Of a stretch of 64,000 bases of DNA, positions 17,524-26,256 are shown piece after piece (position 1 is the stretch's first letter; every line of letters begins with the position of its first letter). The notes under the pieces are model-generated. The model worked only from the letters and a program-made list of their open reading frames with translations, was not told where the DNA came from and searched no databases. Source of the DNA: Flavobacterium coralii (GTDB taxonomy: Bacteria; Bacteroidota; Bacteroidia; Flavobacteriales; Flavobacteriaceae); assembly GCF_019891545.1 (NCBI RefSeq), contig NZ_JAHDIU010000004.1, positions 354,524 through 418,523 of the forward strand, in the 5' to 3' direction. The position numbers and the translations under genes were made by a program.

Positions 17524-17763
17524 ATGACAACAGAAGAAATAAAGCTGAGTGTGGAAAGGGCCCTTGATGAGATACGCCCGTTCCTTGAGTCTGACGGGGG
17601 TAATATTTCGTTGGTGGACATAGAGGACGACAGGCACGTGAAAGTGCGCCTGGAAGGAGCCTGTGTGGGTTGCAGCGTTAACCAGATGACACTAAAGGCA
17701 GGTGTGGAAACCACCATTAAAAAATATGCCCCGCAAATAGAAACAGTTGTAAATGTGGCGTAA
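17524..17763 (+). CDS. NifU-like Fe-S scaffold protein
   Basis: 79 residues, a stand-alone NifU C-terminal domain. The cluster-binding CxxC is in LEGACVGCSVNQMTLKAGVE, preceded by the family hallmark EIRPFLESDGGNISLV. It probably carries Fe-S clusters to targets with Mrp. One-base spacing to mrp indicates a coupled operon. A terminator-like hairpin follows. Confidence 0.92.
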   Translation: MTTEEIKLSVERALDEIRPFLESDGGNISLVDIEDDRHVKVRLEGACVGCSVNQMTLKAGVETTIKKYAPQIETVVNVA

Positions 17764-17794
17764 AGCCGCATAGCTGATATTTATCATAAAAATT

Positions 17795-17836
17795 AAAAAC
17801 AGTTTTAAGGACATTTGTTCCCTGAAACTGTTTTTT
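17795..17836 (+). terminator. Terminator or attenuator between the NifU-like gene and the ferredoxin reductase gene
   Basis: Stem AAAAACAGTTT (17795-17805) / AAACTGTTTTTT (17825-17836) with a 19-base loop, then T's. It would partly separate the Mrp/NifU pair from the next two genes. Confidence 0.55.
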
Positions 17837-17849
17837 AACGTAATAAAAA

Positions 17850-18902
17850 ATGATTACAACAGATATATTAATTATTGGTGCGGGCCCAACAGGGCTTTTC
17901 GCCGTATTTGAAGCAGGACTTTTAAAACTTAAATGCCATATTATAGATGCTTTGCCGCAGCCGGGAGGCCAGCTTGCAGAGCTGTATCCTAAAAAACCGA
18001 TTTTTGATATACCGGGTTACCCGTCGGTAATGGCAGGAGAACTTGTGGATAACCTGATGGAACAGATAAAACAGTTCCAGCCCGGGTTTACCCTTAATGA
18101 AAGAGCTGAAACAATTGATAAGTTGGAAGACGGTACATTTATAGTAACTACCAACAAAGGCACAAAGCACCACGCTAAGGCTGTAGCCATTGCAGGCGGG
18201 CTTGGCAGCTTTGAGCCACGCAAGCCGCTTATTGATAATATTGCTGATTATGAAGAAAAGGGTGTTGAGTACTTTGTAAAGAACCCTGAGCTGTTCCGCG
18301 ATAAGCGCATTGTTATAGCAGGCGGTGGCGACTCGGCGCTTGACTGGAGTATATTCCTTAGCGATGTGGCAAGCGAGGTTACGCTGGTGCACAGGAGAAA
18401 TGAATTTCGTGGTGCGCTTGACTCTGTTGAGAAAGTACAGGAACTTAAAAAGCTGGGCAGGATTAACCTGATTACCCCGGCAGAGGTTACTGCTATAAAC
18501 GGTAATGGCAAAGTAGAATCGCTAACCATTGATGTTGAGGGCGAAAGCCAAACGATAGAGACTGAATATTTTATACCGCTTTTCGGGCTCACTCCAAAAC
18601 TTGGGCCTATAGCCGACTGGGGCCTTGAAATTGAGAAAAATGCTATTAAAGTAAATAACGCACTCGACTATCAAACCAATATAGAGGGTGTTTATGCTAT
18701 TGGCGATGTTAACACCTACCCCGGCAAATTAAAGCTGATACTATGTGGTTTTCACGAGGCTACCTTGATGTGCCAGAGTGTTTACAACAGGCTTAACCCC
18801 GGTAAAAAATATGTTCTTAAATATACCACAGTTAGTGGTGTGGATGGTTTTGACGGCACGCGAAAAGAAGCAGAGAAGCAGGTAGTTAAAGCGATAGAAT
18901 AG
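17850..18902 (+). CDS. Ferredoxin-NADP reductase (thioredoxin-reductase-like fold)
   Basis: 350 residues. FAD-binding IIGAGPTGLFAVFEAG at the N-terminus, the FNR-typical LPQPGGQLAELYPKKPIFDIPGYP, an NADPH-binding IVIAGGGDSALDW, and IEGVYAIGDV near the end. There is no CxxC redox pair, so it is a YumC-like ferredoxin-NADP reductase rather than thioredoxin reductase. The next gene, one base after the stop, encodes a [2Fe-2S] ferredoxin, the expected electron partner. Confidence 0.9.
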   Translation: MITTDILIIGAGPTGLFAVFEAGLLKLKCHIIDALPQPGGQLAELYPKKPIFDIPGYPSVMAGELVDNLMEQIKQFQPGFTLNERAETIDKLEDGTFIVTTNKGTKHHAKAVAIAGGLGSFEPRKPLIDNIADYEEKGVEYFVKNPELFRDKRIVIAGGGDSALDWSIFLSDVASEVTLVHRRNEFRGALDSVEKVQELKKLGRINLITPAEVTAINGNGKVESLTIDVEGESQTIETEYFIPLFGLTPKLGPIADWGLEIEKNAIKVNNALDYQTNIEGVYAIGDVNTYPGKLKLILCGFHEATLMCQSVYNRLNPGKKYVLKYTTVSGVDGFDGTRKEAEKQVVKAIE

Positions 18903-18903
18903 T

Positions 18904-19236
18904 ATGGCAAAAGATGTAACCATTAAGGTGACCGACAGGGATGGTGTGGTGCACGAGGTACTTGCCCCCACCGATATGGCAATGAATATTATGGAACTGT
19001 GCCGTTCTTATGAGCTTGCGCCCGAAGGGACTATTGGCGTTTGCGGTGGCATGTGTATGTGCGCATCATGCCAGTGCTATGTGCTTAATGATGTAGCTTT
19101 ACCACCTATGGAAGCTGATGAGGAAGCCATGCTTTCTGAAGCATTTTATGTTAAGCCAAACAGCAGGCTGGGTTGCCAGATTGCAATAACGGAAGATTTA
19201 AACGGGCTCGAAATTGAGCTGGCACCTGAAAGCTAA
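18904..19236 (+). CDS. [2Fe-2S] ferredoxin, adrenodoxin type
   Basis: 110 residues. Cluster ligands fit C-x5-C-x2-C in the GVCGGMCMCASCQCYV region plus a distal Cys in RLGCQI; the region has two extra cysteines. It carries electrons from the adjacent reductase, probably to Fe-S assembly given the upstream Mrp/NifU genes, though the acceptor is not shown. It ends in an acidic tail and is followed by a strong terminator. Confidence 0.92.
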   Translation: MAKDVTIKVTDRDGVVHEVLAPTDMAMNIMELCRSYELAPEGTIGVCGGMCMCASCQCYVLNDVALPPMEADEEAMLSEAFYVKPNSRLGCQIAITEDLNGLEIELAPES

Positions 19237-19247
19237 GAGAATATAAC

Positions 19248-19280
19248 AAAAAAAGCGGGATATTGAATCCCGCTTTTTTT
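19248..19280. terminator. Bidirectional terminator between ferredoxin and M43 protease genes
   Basis: A-run, GCGGGAT (19255-19261), 5-base loop, ATCCCGC (19267-19273), T-run. It serves the plus-strand ferredoxin gene and the minus-strand protease gene. Confidence 0.88.
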
Positions 19281-19298
19281 ATGATGTATTTTGAAATA

Positions 19299-20675
19299 TT
19301 ACTTTTTGATAAACTTAAGTACTTTGCTTTCGTTACCTTTATCAATCCTTATAAAATAGATTCCGTTGCTGTATGATGAAGTATCCACAGTAAGGCTTGA
19401 TGCAGAAGTTACGGTAACGCTCACCATAGCTTGCCCAAGGCTGTTATAAACCATATAACTGTCAGGTAAATCATTATCGGCAACCGCTATGTTAAGCACA
19501 CTTGTTGCAGGGTTCGGATACAGGTTTATACCATTTAAAAGTTTAAAGTCTTCGCTGCCTGCAAGCGCAGAGCATACAGTAGAAGTTTTTAAAGAAGCCC
19601 TTCGTGGTGAATTATCAAGCACTGCCAGTATCCTCTCTTTTTGGTCCTGTGTAAATATGTTCATACATGAATCATAGGTATAATCCATATAGTTTTCAAT
19701 CATGTCATAGCTTGTGCAGCTATAATGCTGAGAGCAACCGCTATTAGGGCCGTTAGAGGCCGGTGTGTCATCACAGTAATCGCTAAAGCTACATGAGTTA
19801 TTAGACCATGAATTGCCCCATATGTGCAGAAGCCCTAAAGCATGGCCTATTTCGTGGGTGGTAGTCCTGCCCCTGTTATATGGCGCCTGGTAATCGCCCT
19901 GCGGATAAATTGACTGCGAGCCAAAATATTTATAGCCTATTATAACGCCATCCGTACTTGCGCTGCCCTCATAATTATTTAGCCCGTTAAGTCCTGACTG
20001 TGAAGGGAACTGTGCATACCCTAAAACATCTGAAAGGTCTGACCCAAAGTTACACACCCATATATTGAAATACCGGGTTGGATCCCAAATCGTACTTGGC
20101 TTTAGCACATCCTCAACCTGAGATTCACTCCAGCTTGCCAGGTTCATATTTACCCGGTCTATACCTGTTGTTGGCTGTCCGTCAGGGTCAACCTGGGCAA
20201 GGCAAAATTCAATTTGTACATCTGCACCCACAGGGTTAGAGTTATACCCTGGCGTGCCAAGCATCCTCCTGTAGTCCTGATTTAAAACTGTTATTTGAGA
20301 AAGCACCTGCGCGTCAGCTATATTTTCATTAGTGCCTAAAAAATCTCCGTTATGTACTACGTGCACCACTATCGGTATAGTTATCACCTCGGTAGTACTT
20401 TGACCTGTAGCCGCGCTTTTCGTTTTACGTGCCGTAATTTTTTGTGCAATCCACTGCTCAAACTCATCGTTTGTAGCTCTTTCCGGTGAATTTTCCTGAA
20501 GATATTCCTCATATTCAGTAGTCACACAACGTATTTTTCCCGTTTCACTGTTAATACTTTCGGCATGAATAGTCTTTCCAAATACTTTAGGCAGTTCCTG
20601 TGCCTGCATCACCATAGGTGTAATACCAAAGAAGGCTGCTAAAAATATACTCCTGATATTGCTGTTATTTTTCAT
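19299..20675 (-). CDS. M43-family (pappalysin-like) metalloprotease with T9SS sorting domain
   Basis: 458 residues. N-terminal signal region with a hydrophobic stretch (IFLAAFFGITPMVMQAQ), a propeptide, then an M43 catalytic domain. The zinc motif HEIGHALGLLH has H274, E275, H278 and H284, followed by IWG and a Met-turn region (YMDYTYDSCMNIFTQDQKERILAVL). Four paired cysteines suit an extracellular enzyme. The last ~75 residues are a T9SS type A sorting domain (LYPNPATSVLNIAV, VYNSLGQ, GIYFIRIDKG). It is a shorter paralog of the neighbouring gene at 20817-22877. Confidence 0.9.
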   Translation of the reverse strand: MKNNSNIRSIFLAAFFGITPMVMQAQELPKVFGKTIHAESINSETGKIRCVTTEYEEYLQENSPERATNDEFEQWIAQKITARKTKSAATGQSTTEVITIPIVVHVVHNGDFLGTNENIADAQVLSQITVLNQDYRRMLGTPGYNSNPVGADVQIEFCLAQVDPDGQPTTGIDRVNMNLASWSESQVEDVLKPSTIWDPTRYFNIWVCNFGSDLSDVLGYAQFPSQSGLNGLNNYEGSASTDGVIIGYKYFGSQSIYPQGDYQAPYNRGRTTTHEIGHALGLLHIWGNSWSNNSCSFSDYCDDTPASNGPNSGCSQHYSCTSYDMIENYMDYTYDSCMNIFTQDQKERILAVLDNSPRRASLKTSTVCSALAGSEDFKLLNGINLYPNPATSVLNIAVADNDLPDSYMVYNSLGQAMVSVTVTSASSLTVDTSSYSNGIYFIRIDKGNESKVLKFIKK

Positions 20676-20769
20676 TTATTAAAGAAATGTTAAAAAAGTT
20701 ATGCAAGATACTTATAATGAGTGTTACAATAAATATATTTTTGTTAATTCTCATGCAGCGGATAAACAA

Positions 20770-20796
20770 AAAGCCCTGCACGTTGTGCAGGGCTTT
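20770..20796 (-). terminator. Terminator of the larger M43 protease gene
   Basis: Perfect 12-base stem AAAGCCCTGCAC (20770-20781) / GTGCAGGGCTTT (20785-20796), 3-base loop, T-rich on the minus strand. Confidence 0.87.
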
Positions 20797-20816
20797 AGAA
20801 CAAAATATATGTGTTA

Positions 20817-22877
20817 TTACTGCTTTACAAACTGAAGTGTTTGTGTAGCATCTGCTTTGTTTATTTTTATGAAATACATTCCATTTGCATAACCCGAAAT
20901 ATCTACACCCACAGTTGACGAGGTTATTTTACTTTCGCCAACAAGCTGTCCAAGATTATTGTATATGGCATAACCTTCTGGTAAGCTGCTGCTGGCAGGT
21001 ATACTTATATTAAGTATACTGTTGGCAGGGTTAGGATATAGCTTAATTGCATTAAGGCCTTTCGCAGGATTGTTTGTACCCATAGTGGTATTTACACCAA
21101 ACGGAGTCATTTCCATATCTGTAAATTGTCCGCCTTCGGCAATAACCTGGCCATCTGCAGTTGTTACAGTATAGTAGCCTTCACCAAATTCGCAGCAAAT
21201 ACCATCTCCCTCAAGGTCAAGTATTGCAAAAATATAGCACTGGTTATTTTCTACCTCAATAGTTTGGGTGTATAGCTGGTTATCACCATAAAACTCAGAA
21301 CCAAACGGGTCATCAAGATCAATGTTACTTACTATAGGTTCTTCATTACTATCCAGTAAAGCCCAAATAGTTTCATCCCCATAATCATCAGTCATAACAG
21401 TAACAATAATCTGAGTAGTATCAAAGCTTTGAGCAACCACAAAATTGTCTTCAGCAGTATTATTTTCAACAACTTCATCAGCAGTACCGTTTACAGTTAG
21501 CAATGTGGCTGTAAAATCATAAGTGCCCGACTCTAAACTTACAGTTGGTAATGTTACAGTTGCCTGTGCATTTGTAGCAATGCTTCCTTCCCACGTATAG
21601 GTGCTTCCGGCACCACCATCTGCACTATAGCTGATAACGGCTGTGGTAATTGTAGTACTTCCGTTATTTTTAAGGATAAGCTGCGGCTCAAATGAAGAAG
21701 AACAGGTACTGTTAAGGCTCTGAACCTGTAAAGCTCCGTCAAGTTCAGGTACAATACCTGCGGTACAGACCGGAGATGTTATAAGCGAAACCCTTCTTGG
21801 CGAGTTTGCTAATACAGCAACCATCCTGTCTTTCTGGTCCTGAGTAAATATATTCTGGCAGGTATCATTTGTATAGTCCATGTAGTTTTCTATCATGTCC
21901 ATTCCCGGAGATTCAGGACAACTGTCTATTCCATCCGGGCACTCTGAATTAGCATTAGCGGCTACAGGAGTATCAGCACAAAAATCGTCTGCACTGCAAT
22001 CACCATCACCCCAAATGTGCCTCAGCCCAAAAAAGTGCCCTACTTCATGAGTTGTTGTGCGGCCTTTATCCCTGCCCACTATTTCATCATAAGTTCCGTC
22101 AGGATAAATGTCGCTCGATCCAAAGTATACATGTCCTATTACTACACCATCAGTTTCAGCTTCTGAAGGGAGTCCCGGTACATCAAGCCCGTCAAGCCCT
22201 GATGCTGTCGGAAATTGCGCGTAACCTGCAAGTTCTCCAAAAAACTCATATATATGGTCTACAACCCAAATGTTAAGGTATTTTTCAGGATCCCATTGTG
22301 TTTGTGGCTTAAGTATAGTTTCTATAGATTCCATATCCCAACCGTCCGCATTACCAAGATTATGGCGTGTAATACCTGTTGTGGCTATACCGTTAGGATC
22401 CTGCTGCGCAAGACAAAACTCAATTTCCATATCGGCTCCTACAGGGTTGGTGTTATATCCGGGCGTGTTAAGCATACGCCTGAAATCCTGATTTAATACC
22501 GTTATCTGAGACAGCACCTGAGCATCAGCGATATTTTCATTAGTTCCGAGTGCGTCTCCGTTATGTACAACGTGTACAACAACCGGTATTGTAACCACAT
22601 TATTGGTAGATTTTTGCATAAAGCCCGCAAGCCTTTGTGCCCTTACTGCTTCTACCTTTGGTGCCAGCCATTGCTCAAACTCCTGGGTTGTGGCACGTTT
22701 ATCATTCTTTTTTTGTAAAAGGGCTTCATATTCTGTAGCACCACATTTTTGCAGTTCACCCGAAAGTGTTTTGCCGAAAACATGGGCCTTTTTGGCAGTC
22801 TTTTCCTGTGCACTTGCACCTACTGAAAATGTAAGGGCGGCTACAAGAAAAGCGGCACTAAAAGTAATTTTTTTCAT
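20817..22877 (-). CDS. M43-family metalloprotease with accessory domains and T9SS sorting domain
   Basis: 686 residues. Signal peptide MKKITFSAAFLVAALTFSVGASAQ, propeptide, M43 domain with HEVGHFFGLRH (H277, E278, H281, H287) and Met-turn region YMDYTNDTCQNIFTQDQKDRM. An Ig-like CARDB-type domain follows (~380-480, PQLILKNNGSTTITTAVISY), then a beta-sandwich with GDGICCEFGEGYYTV, common in T9SS proteases, and a type A sorting domain (LYPNPANSILNISI to LQFVKQ). An extracellular protease, probably for protein feeding. The first ~370 residues align closely with the smaller neighbour, pointing to tandem duplication. Confidence 0.92.
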   Translation of the reverse strand: MKKITFSAAFLVAALTFSVGASAQEKTAKKAHVFGKTLSGELQKCGATEYEALLQKKNDKRATTQEFEQWLAPKVEAVRAQRLAGFMQKSTNNVVTIPVVVHVVHNGDALGTNENIADAQVLSQITVLNQDFRRMLNTPGYNTNPVGADMEIEFCLAQQDPNGIATTGITRHNLGNADGWDMESIETILKPQTQWDPEKYLNIWVVDHIYEFFGELAGYAQFPTASGLDGLDVPGLPSEAETDGVVIGHVYFGSSDIYPDGTYDEIVGRDKGRTTTHEVGHFFGLRHIWGDGDCSADDFCADTPVAANANSECPDGIDSCPESPGMDMIENYMDYTNDTCQNIFTQDQKDRMVAVLANSPRRVSLITSPVCTAGIVPELDGALQVQSLNSTCSSSFEPQLILKNNGSTTITTAVISYSADGGAGSTYTWEGSIATNAQATVTLPTVSLESGTYDFTATLLTVNGTADEVVENNTAEDNFVVAQSFDTTQIIVTVMTDDYGDETIWALLDSNEEPIVSNIDLDDPFGSEFYGDNQLYTQTIEVENNQCYIFAILDLEGDGICCEFGEGYYTVTTADGQVIAEGGQFTDMEMTPFGVNTTMGTNNPAKGLNAIKLYPNPANSILNISIPASSSLPEGYAIYNNLGQLVGESKITSSTVGVDISGYANGMYFIKINKADATQTLQFVKQ

Positions 22878-22950
22878 ATCTGTGTTTTTTGATTGTTTTA
22901 ATTGCGCCGAAATTAAGAAAATATTTTATTGTTGCTATGCCTGTAAATCT

Positions 22951-22976
22951 AAAAAAACCGGCTAATGCCGGTTTTT
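22951..22976. terminator. Terminator of the DUF3050 gene
   Basis: A-run, ACCGGC, TAAT loop, GCCGGT, T-run. It sits downstream of the minus-strand gene ending at 23008 and is symmetric. Confidence 0.85.
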
Positions 22977-23007
22977 TAACATATTAATTTTAAGTACATT
23001 GCTATTG

Positions 23008-23793
23008 TTATATTGAGGCCATATCATGGCTCATTACTTTTTCTTCAATTGCATTCCACAAGCCAAGCCTTTTTTGCAGAGCAAGCCTTGATGTTTCTTC
23101 TACCTCTCTCCATTTTACTGCATCATCACCACACAACTCGGTTATCATTTGCATAGCCATAGGGCCGTGCTCATCTCCATCAAGCTCTATATGCCTGTCA
23201 AAATAATAAATCAGCTTACTCAGGTCAGTTTCGGGAAAGTTTGCCTGAAAATTTCTTAAAATCTCCGTAAACATATCCGGTATCACTTCTTCGCGCCCAA
23301 AGGTAAATGCCGCAGCAATTTCGTGTGGCTTGCCTTGTTCTATTATAGTAAATGTAAAATCAAGGAAATCTTTTATACCTTCACTAAGCCCGCTTTGCTT
23401 TATCGACACAAATATGTTTTGTGTAACAATTACATTTTCCAGAAACTCCTTAATTTCAGATGTGTCCGCACCGCATGCTTCCATGGCATCAAGATACATT
23501 TCAAAATGGCTCTGCCTAAGCCCTTCGGCATTTATATCTGTTTCCTCCGCAAGTACAATTTCATTGATAAGGTAACGCGTTTGCGGATTGCCCACCGGCA
23601 TCCACGGTGTTGTGGTGCAGGTTAATTTTGACTGCAACGCTTTTAACAGCGACATAAAATCCCACACGGCAAAAACATGCCCTGTTAAAAAATGCCTTAA
23701 ATCTTCTACAGATTTCACTTTAGCATACAAGGGGTGCTGTAACAGCTGCTCCCTTTGGTTAAGGATGCTGCTGTTGATAGTCTCAATATTCAT
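23008..23793 (-). CDS. DUF3050 protein, heme-oxygenase-like fold
   Basis: 261 residues, full length for DUF3050 (LRHFLTGHVFAVWDFMSLLKALQ, NEIVLAEETDIN, FDRHIELDGDEHGPMAMQMI). Conserved His, Glu and Asp residues in helices suggest a metal- or cofactor-binding helical bundle like heme oxygenase or TenA. No reaction can be assigned. It is a single-gene unit with its own promoter (TAAATTTG on the minus strand, 23818-23811), a palindrome upstream of it, and a terminator. Confidence 0.82.
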   Translation of the reverse strand: MNIETINSSILNQREQLLQHPLYAKVKSVEDLRHFLTGHVFAVWDFMSLLKALQSKLTCTTTPWMPVGNPQTRYLINEIVLAEETDINAEGLRQSHFEMYLDAMEACGADTSEIKEFLENVIVTQNIFVSIKQSGLSEGIKDFLDFTFTIIEQGKPHEIAAAFTFGREEVIPDMFTEILRNFQANFPETDLSKLIYYFDRHIELDGDEHGPMAMQMITELCGDDAVKWREVEETSRLALQKRLGLWNAIEEKVMSHDMASI

Positions 23794-23810
23794 AGCATTC
23801 TATTTTTATA

Positions 23811-23866
23811 CAAATTTAAAAAAAGCAGGGGTGTATTGTAAAAGCTTTTTATTGATTTTATCAATA
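23811..23866 (-). promoter_or_regulatory. DUF3050 promoter with upstream FNR/CRP-like palindrome
   Basis: Minus-strand TAAATTTG at 23818-23811. About 32 bases upstream lies a perfect palindrome TATTGAT-TTT-ATCAATA (23850-23866). Its core TTGAT/ATCAA resembles FNR half-sites but with a 3-base rather than 4-base spacer. A possible operator. Confidence 0.4.
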
Positions 23867-23953
23867 CAATAATAGTGCCTGTTTTATCTACATCTTTATA
23901 ATTTTATAAACGCAGAAAAGCACTGTTTGGTTTGCCTAAAACAATTTTTTGCA

Positions 23954-23982
23954 TAAAAAAAGGCCCTGCAAATGCAGAGCCT
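23954..23982 (-). terminator. Terminator of the acyl-CoA dehydrogenase gene
   Basis: On the minus strand AGGCTCTGCA pairs with TGCAGGGCCT (one G-T wobble), followed by seven T's. Confidence 0.8.
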
Positions 23983-24005
23983 GTATATGAATAGCTGAAT
24001 TACTA

Positions 24006-25184
24006 TTATTTAAAAGCAGCATGGCCTGTTATATCCATACCTGTAATAAGCAGGTGGATGTCATGTGTACCTTCATAAGTAATTACACTCTCAAGGTTCA
24101 TCATGTGGCGCATGATAGAGTATTCTCCTGTAATACCCATACCTCCTAAAATCTGGCGTGCTTCGCGTGCTATATTAAGTGCCATATCAACATTATTGCG
24201 TTTTGCCATAGATATTTGTGCAGATGTTGCCTTGCCCTCGTTACGCAACACACCAAGCCTCCAGGCAAGTAGCTGTGCTTTTGTAATTTCGGTTATCATT
24301 TCTGCAAGCTTTTTCTGTTGCAACTGGGTAGCAGCAATAGGCTTATCAAACTGCATACGCTCTTTTGCATAACGAAGTGCTGTGTCATAGCAATCCATAG
24401 CGGCACCAATAGCACCCCATGCAATACCGAAACGAGCAGAATCTAAACAGCCTAGCGGTGCACCAAGCCCCGATTTGTTAGGCAGCAGGTTTTCTTTAGG
24501 TACTTTTACATTATCAAAAATAAGCTCTCCTGTTGCAGATGCACGAAGCGACCATTTATTATGTGTTTCAGGTGTGGTAAAGCCTTCCATACCGCGCTCT
24601 ACGATAAGCCCGTATATCCTGCCTTCTTCATTTTTAGCCCAAACTACAGCTATATCGGCAAAAGGTGCATTGCTTATCCACATTTTGGCACCGTTAAGCA
24701 GGTAATGGTCACCTTTATCTTTAAAGTTGGTTATCATGCCGCCCGGGTTAGAGCCATAGTCAGGTTCTGTTAAACCGAAGCAACCCATAAATTCGCCGCT
24801 GGCAAGTTTTGGCAGGTATTTTTTGCGCTGCTCTTCGTTACCATACTTATATATAGGGTACATCACTAAAGATGACTGCACTGATGCAGTAGAACGCACG
24901 CCACTGTCTCCCCTTTCAATTTCCTGCATGATAAGGCCGTAAGAAATCTGGTCGAGGCCGGCGCCGCCATACTCTTCCGGTATATAAGGTCCAAATGCCC
25001 CAATATCAGCAAGGCCTTTAATTATCTGGTTAGGGAATTCCGCCTTTTGGGCATAGTCTTCTATAATCGGTGATACCTCACGCTTTACCCACTCACGGGC
25101 TGCATCGCGCACCATTTTTTGCTCATCTGTCAGCAATTCGTCTAACAAGTAGTAATCAGGTGCCTGAAAAAGATCGGGTTTCAT
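24006..25184 (-). CDS. Acyl-CoA dehydrogenase, glutaryl-CoA dehydrogenase-like
   Basis: 392 residues, full length for the family. FAD/substrate motifs are present (GCFGLTEPDYGSNPGG, KMWISNAPFADIAVVWAK), and a C-terminal motif YEGTHDIHLLITGMDITG, with the catalytic Glu in YEGT, closely resembles glutaryl-CoA dehydrogenases. Likely reaction: oxidation of glutaryl-CoA or a related acyl-CoA, passing electrons to ETF; specificity is inferred from the motif only. Monocistronic, with a good promoter and terminator. Confidence 0.88.
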   Translation of the reverse strand: MKPDLFQAPDYYLLDELLTDEQKMVRDAAREWVKREVSPIIEDYAQKAEFPNQIIKGLADIGAFGPYIPEEYGGAGLDQISYGLIMQEIERGDSGVRSTASVQSSLVMYPIYKYGNEEQRKKYLPKLASGEFMGCFGLTEPDYGSNPGGMITNFKDKGDHYLLNGAKMWISNAPFADIAVVWAKNEEGRIYGLIVERGMEGFTTPETHNKWSLRASATGELIFDNVKVPKENLLPNKSGLGAPLGCLDSARFGIAWGAIGAAMDCYDTALRYAKERMQFDKPIAATQLQQKKLAEMITEITKAQLLAWRLGVLRNEGKATSAQISMAKRNNVDMALNIAREARQILGGMGITGEYSIMRHMMNLESVITYEGTHDIHLLITGMDITGHAAFK

Positions 25185-25206
25185 TTGCTGTTTGTTTTTA
25201 TATGCA

Positions 25207-25236
25207 CAAAAGTAAATAAGAAACCTAACAAATCAA
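25207..25236 (-). promoter_or_regulatory. Promoter of the acyl-CoA dehydrogenase gene
   Basis: Minus strand: TTG (25236-25234), 19-base spacer, TACTTTTG (25214-25207), about 22 bases before the ATG at 25184. A good consensus match. Confidence 0.6.
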
Positions 25237-25330
25237 TAATATTTTGTTGTGATTTTTGAATTTAATTAAAAAGTACTGCAACCACATGCAAAATGTCTGC
25301 TGATTTTATTTCTTTGTTAAAAAAGTACCA

Positions 25331-26254
25331 ATGAGGCTATACCAACTATTTATGCTGCTTGCATTTTGGGCCGCAGAAGCACAAACGACAGCAATACTTG
25401 ATGCTGAAAGCAAACAGGCCATTCCTTACGCTACTGTTGTATTCAAAAAAAACGGAAAGCCCGTAGATGGCTTTTACACGAGCGAAAATGGCGTACTTGA
25501 GCTTCCTTCATCTGAATATGACACGGCAGAAATAAGCAGTTTAGGTTATGAAAATAAATCAGTAGCCAGGCATGACATTAAAGCACAACTCTATTTAAAA
25601 CCCAAAGCTATTGAGTTGGCAGAACTGCGGGTATCTTCAGCAAAGGACACCCTTATAGGCGAATATAATTTTAAGAGGGCGAAAAGCCAGCCCATAGGTA
25701 CAGGCCACCAGCTTGCGGTTTTTATAGACAACCCTGCAGGGCGTGATGTTCCGCTTAAAGCAGTATGGCTTAAACTGGCTAAGATTAAATACACAACAGT
25801 AGTAAGGATTTACCTGTGCGAAAGGAAAGATTATGTACAGGAGTATATTGAGGCAGGAGGCGAAACAGGATCTTATGAAAGCTATATACCTGCTGAAGCA
25901 ATTACTGCACAAAATATAATAACCGAGCTTAAACCTGAAAACGGAAATGATGCTAAGATAGACCTTGAAAAATATGAGTTGGTACTGCCTAAAGATGGTG
26001 CTTTTATAGTTATGGAAATAATAGGGCATTACAATGCACTAAACCAAAATGTAGTTAAACCTGCCGTAAAAGATATAACCGCAATAGAAGTGCACAAAGC
26101 CGTTAATGATAACTACTGCCAAAGGCTGGGTATCACTAACTTATTTTGGGTTAACACCAACCGCTGGCTAAAAAATGATTATGAATATATGGGTTCTAAG
26201 CCACCCCGCAATACTTTTGTAACCCCCACAATGGGTGTGGTAATTGGTATATAG
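25331..26254 (+). CDS. Secreted protein with N-terminal carboxypeptidase-regulatory-like domain
   Basis: 307 residues. A short signal peptide (MRLYQLFMLLAFWAAEAQ) is followed by a CarboxypepD_reg-like beta-sandwich (AILDAESKQAIPYATVVFKKNGKPVDGFYTSENGVLEL), as in the plug-proximal domain of TonB receptors, and then a ~200-residue region of unknown function. Probably periplasmic or outer-membrane associated. No TonB plug or barrel follows, so it is not a receptor. It converges with trmN6, leaving 2 bases between stops. Confidence 0.7.
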   Translation: MRLYQLFMLLAFWAAEAQTTAILDAESKQAIPYATVVFKKNGKPVDGFYTSENGVLELPSSEYDTAEISSLGYENKSVARHDIKAQLYLKPKAIELAELRVSSAKDTLIGEYNFKRAKSQPIGTGHQLAVFIDNPAGRDVPLKAVWLKLAKIKYTTVVRIYLCERKDYVQEYIEAGGETGSYESYIPAEAITAQNIITELKPENGNDAKIDLEKYELVLPKDGAFIVMEIIGHYNALNQNVVKPAVKDITAIEVHKAVNDNYCQRLGITNLFWVNTNRWLKNDYEYMGSKPPRNTFVTPTMGVVIGI

Positions 26255-26256
26255 CA

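Noticed and set aside
17850-18902. Annotation as thioredoxin reductase
   Set aside because: The redox-active CxxC is missing, and the neighbour is a ferredoxin; ferredoxin-NADP reductase fits better.
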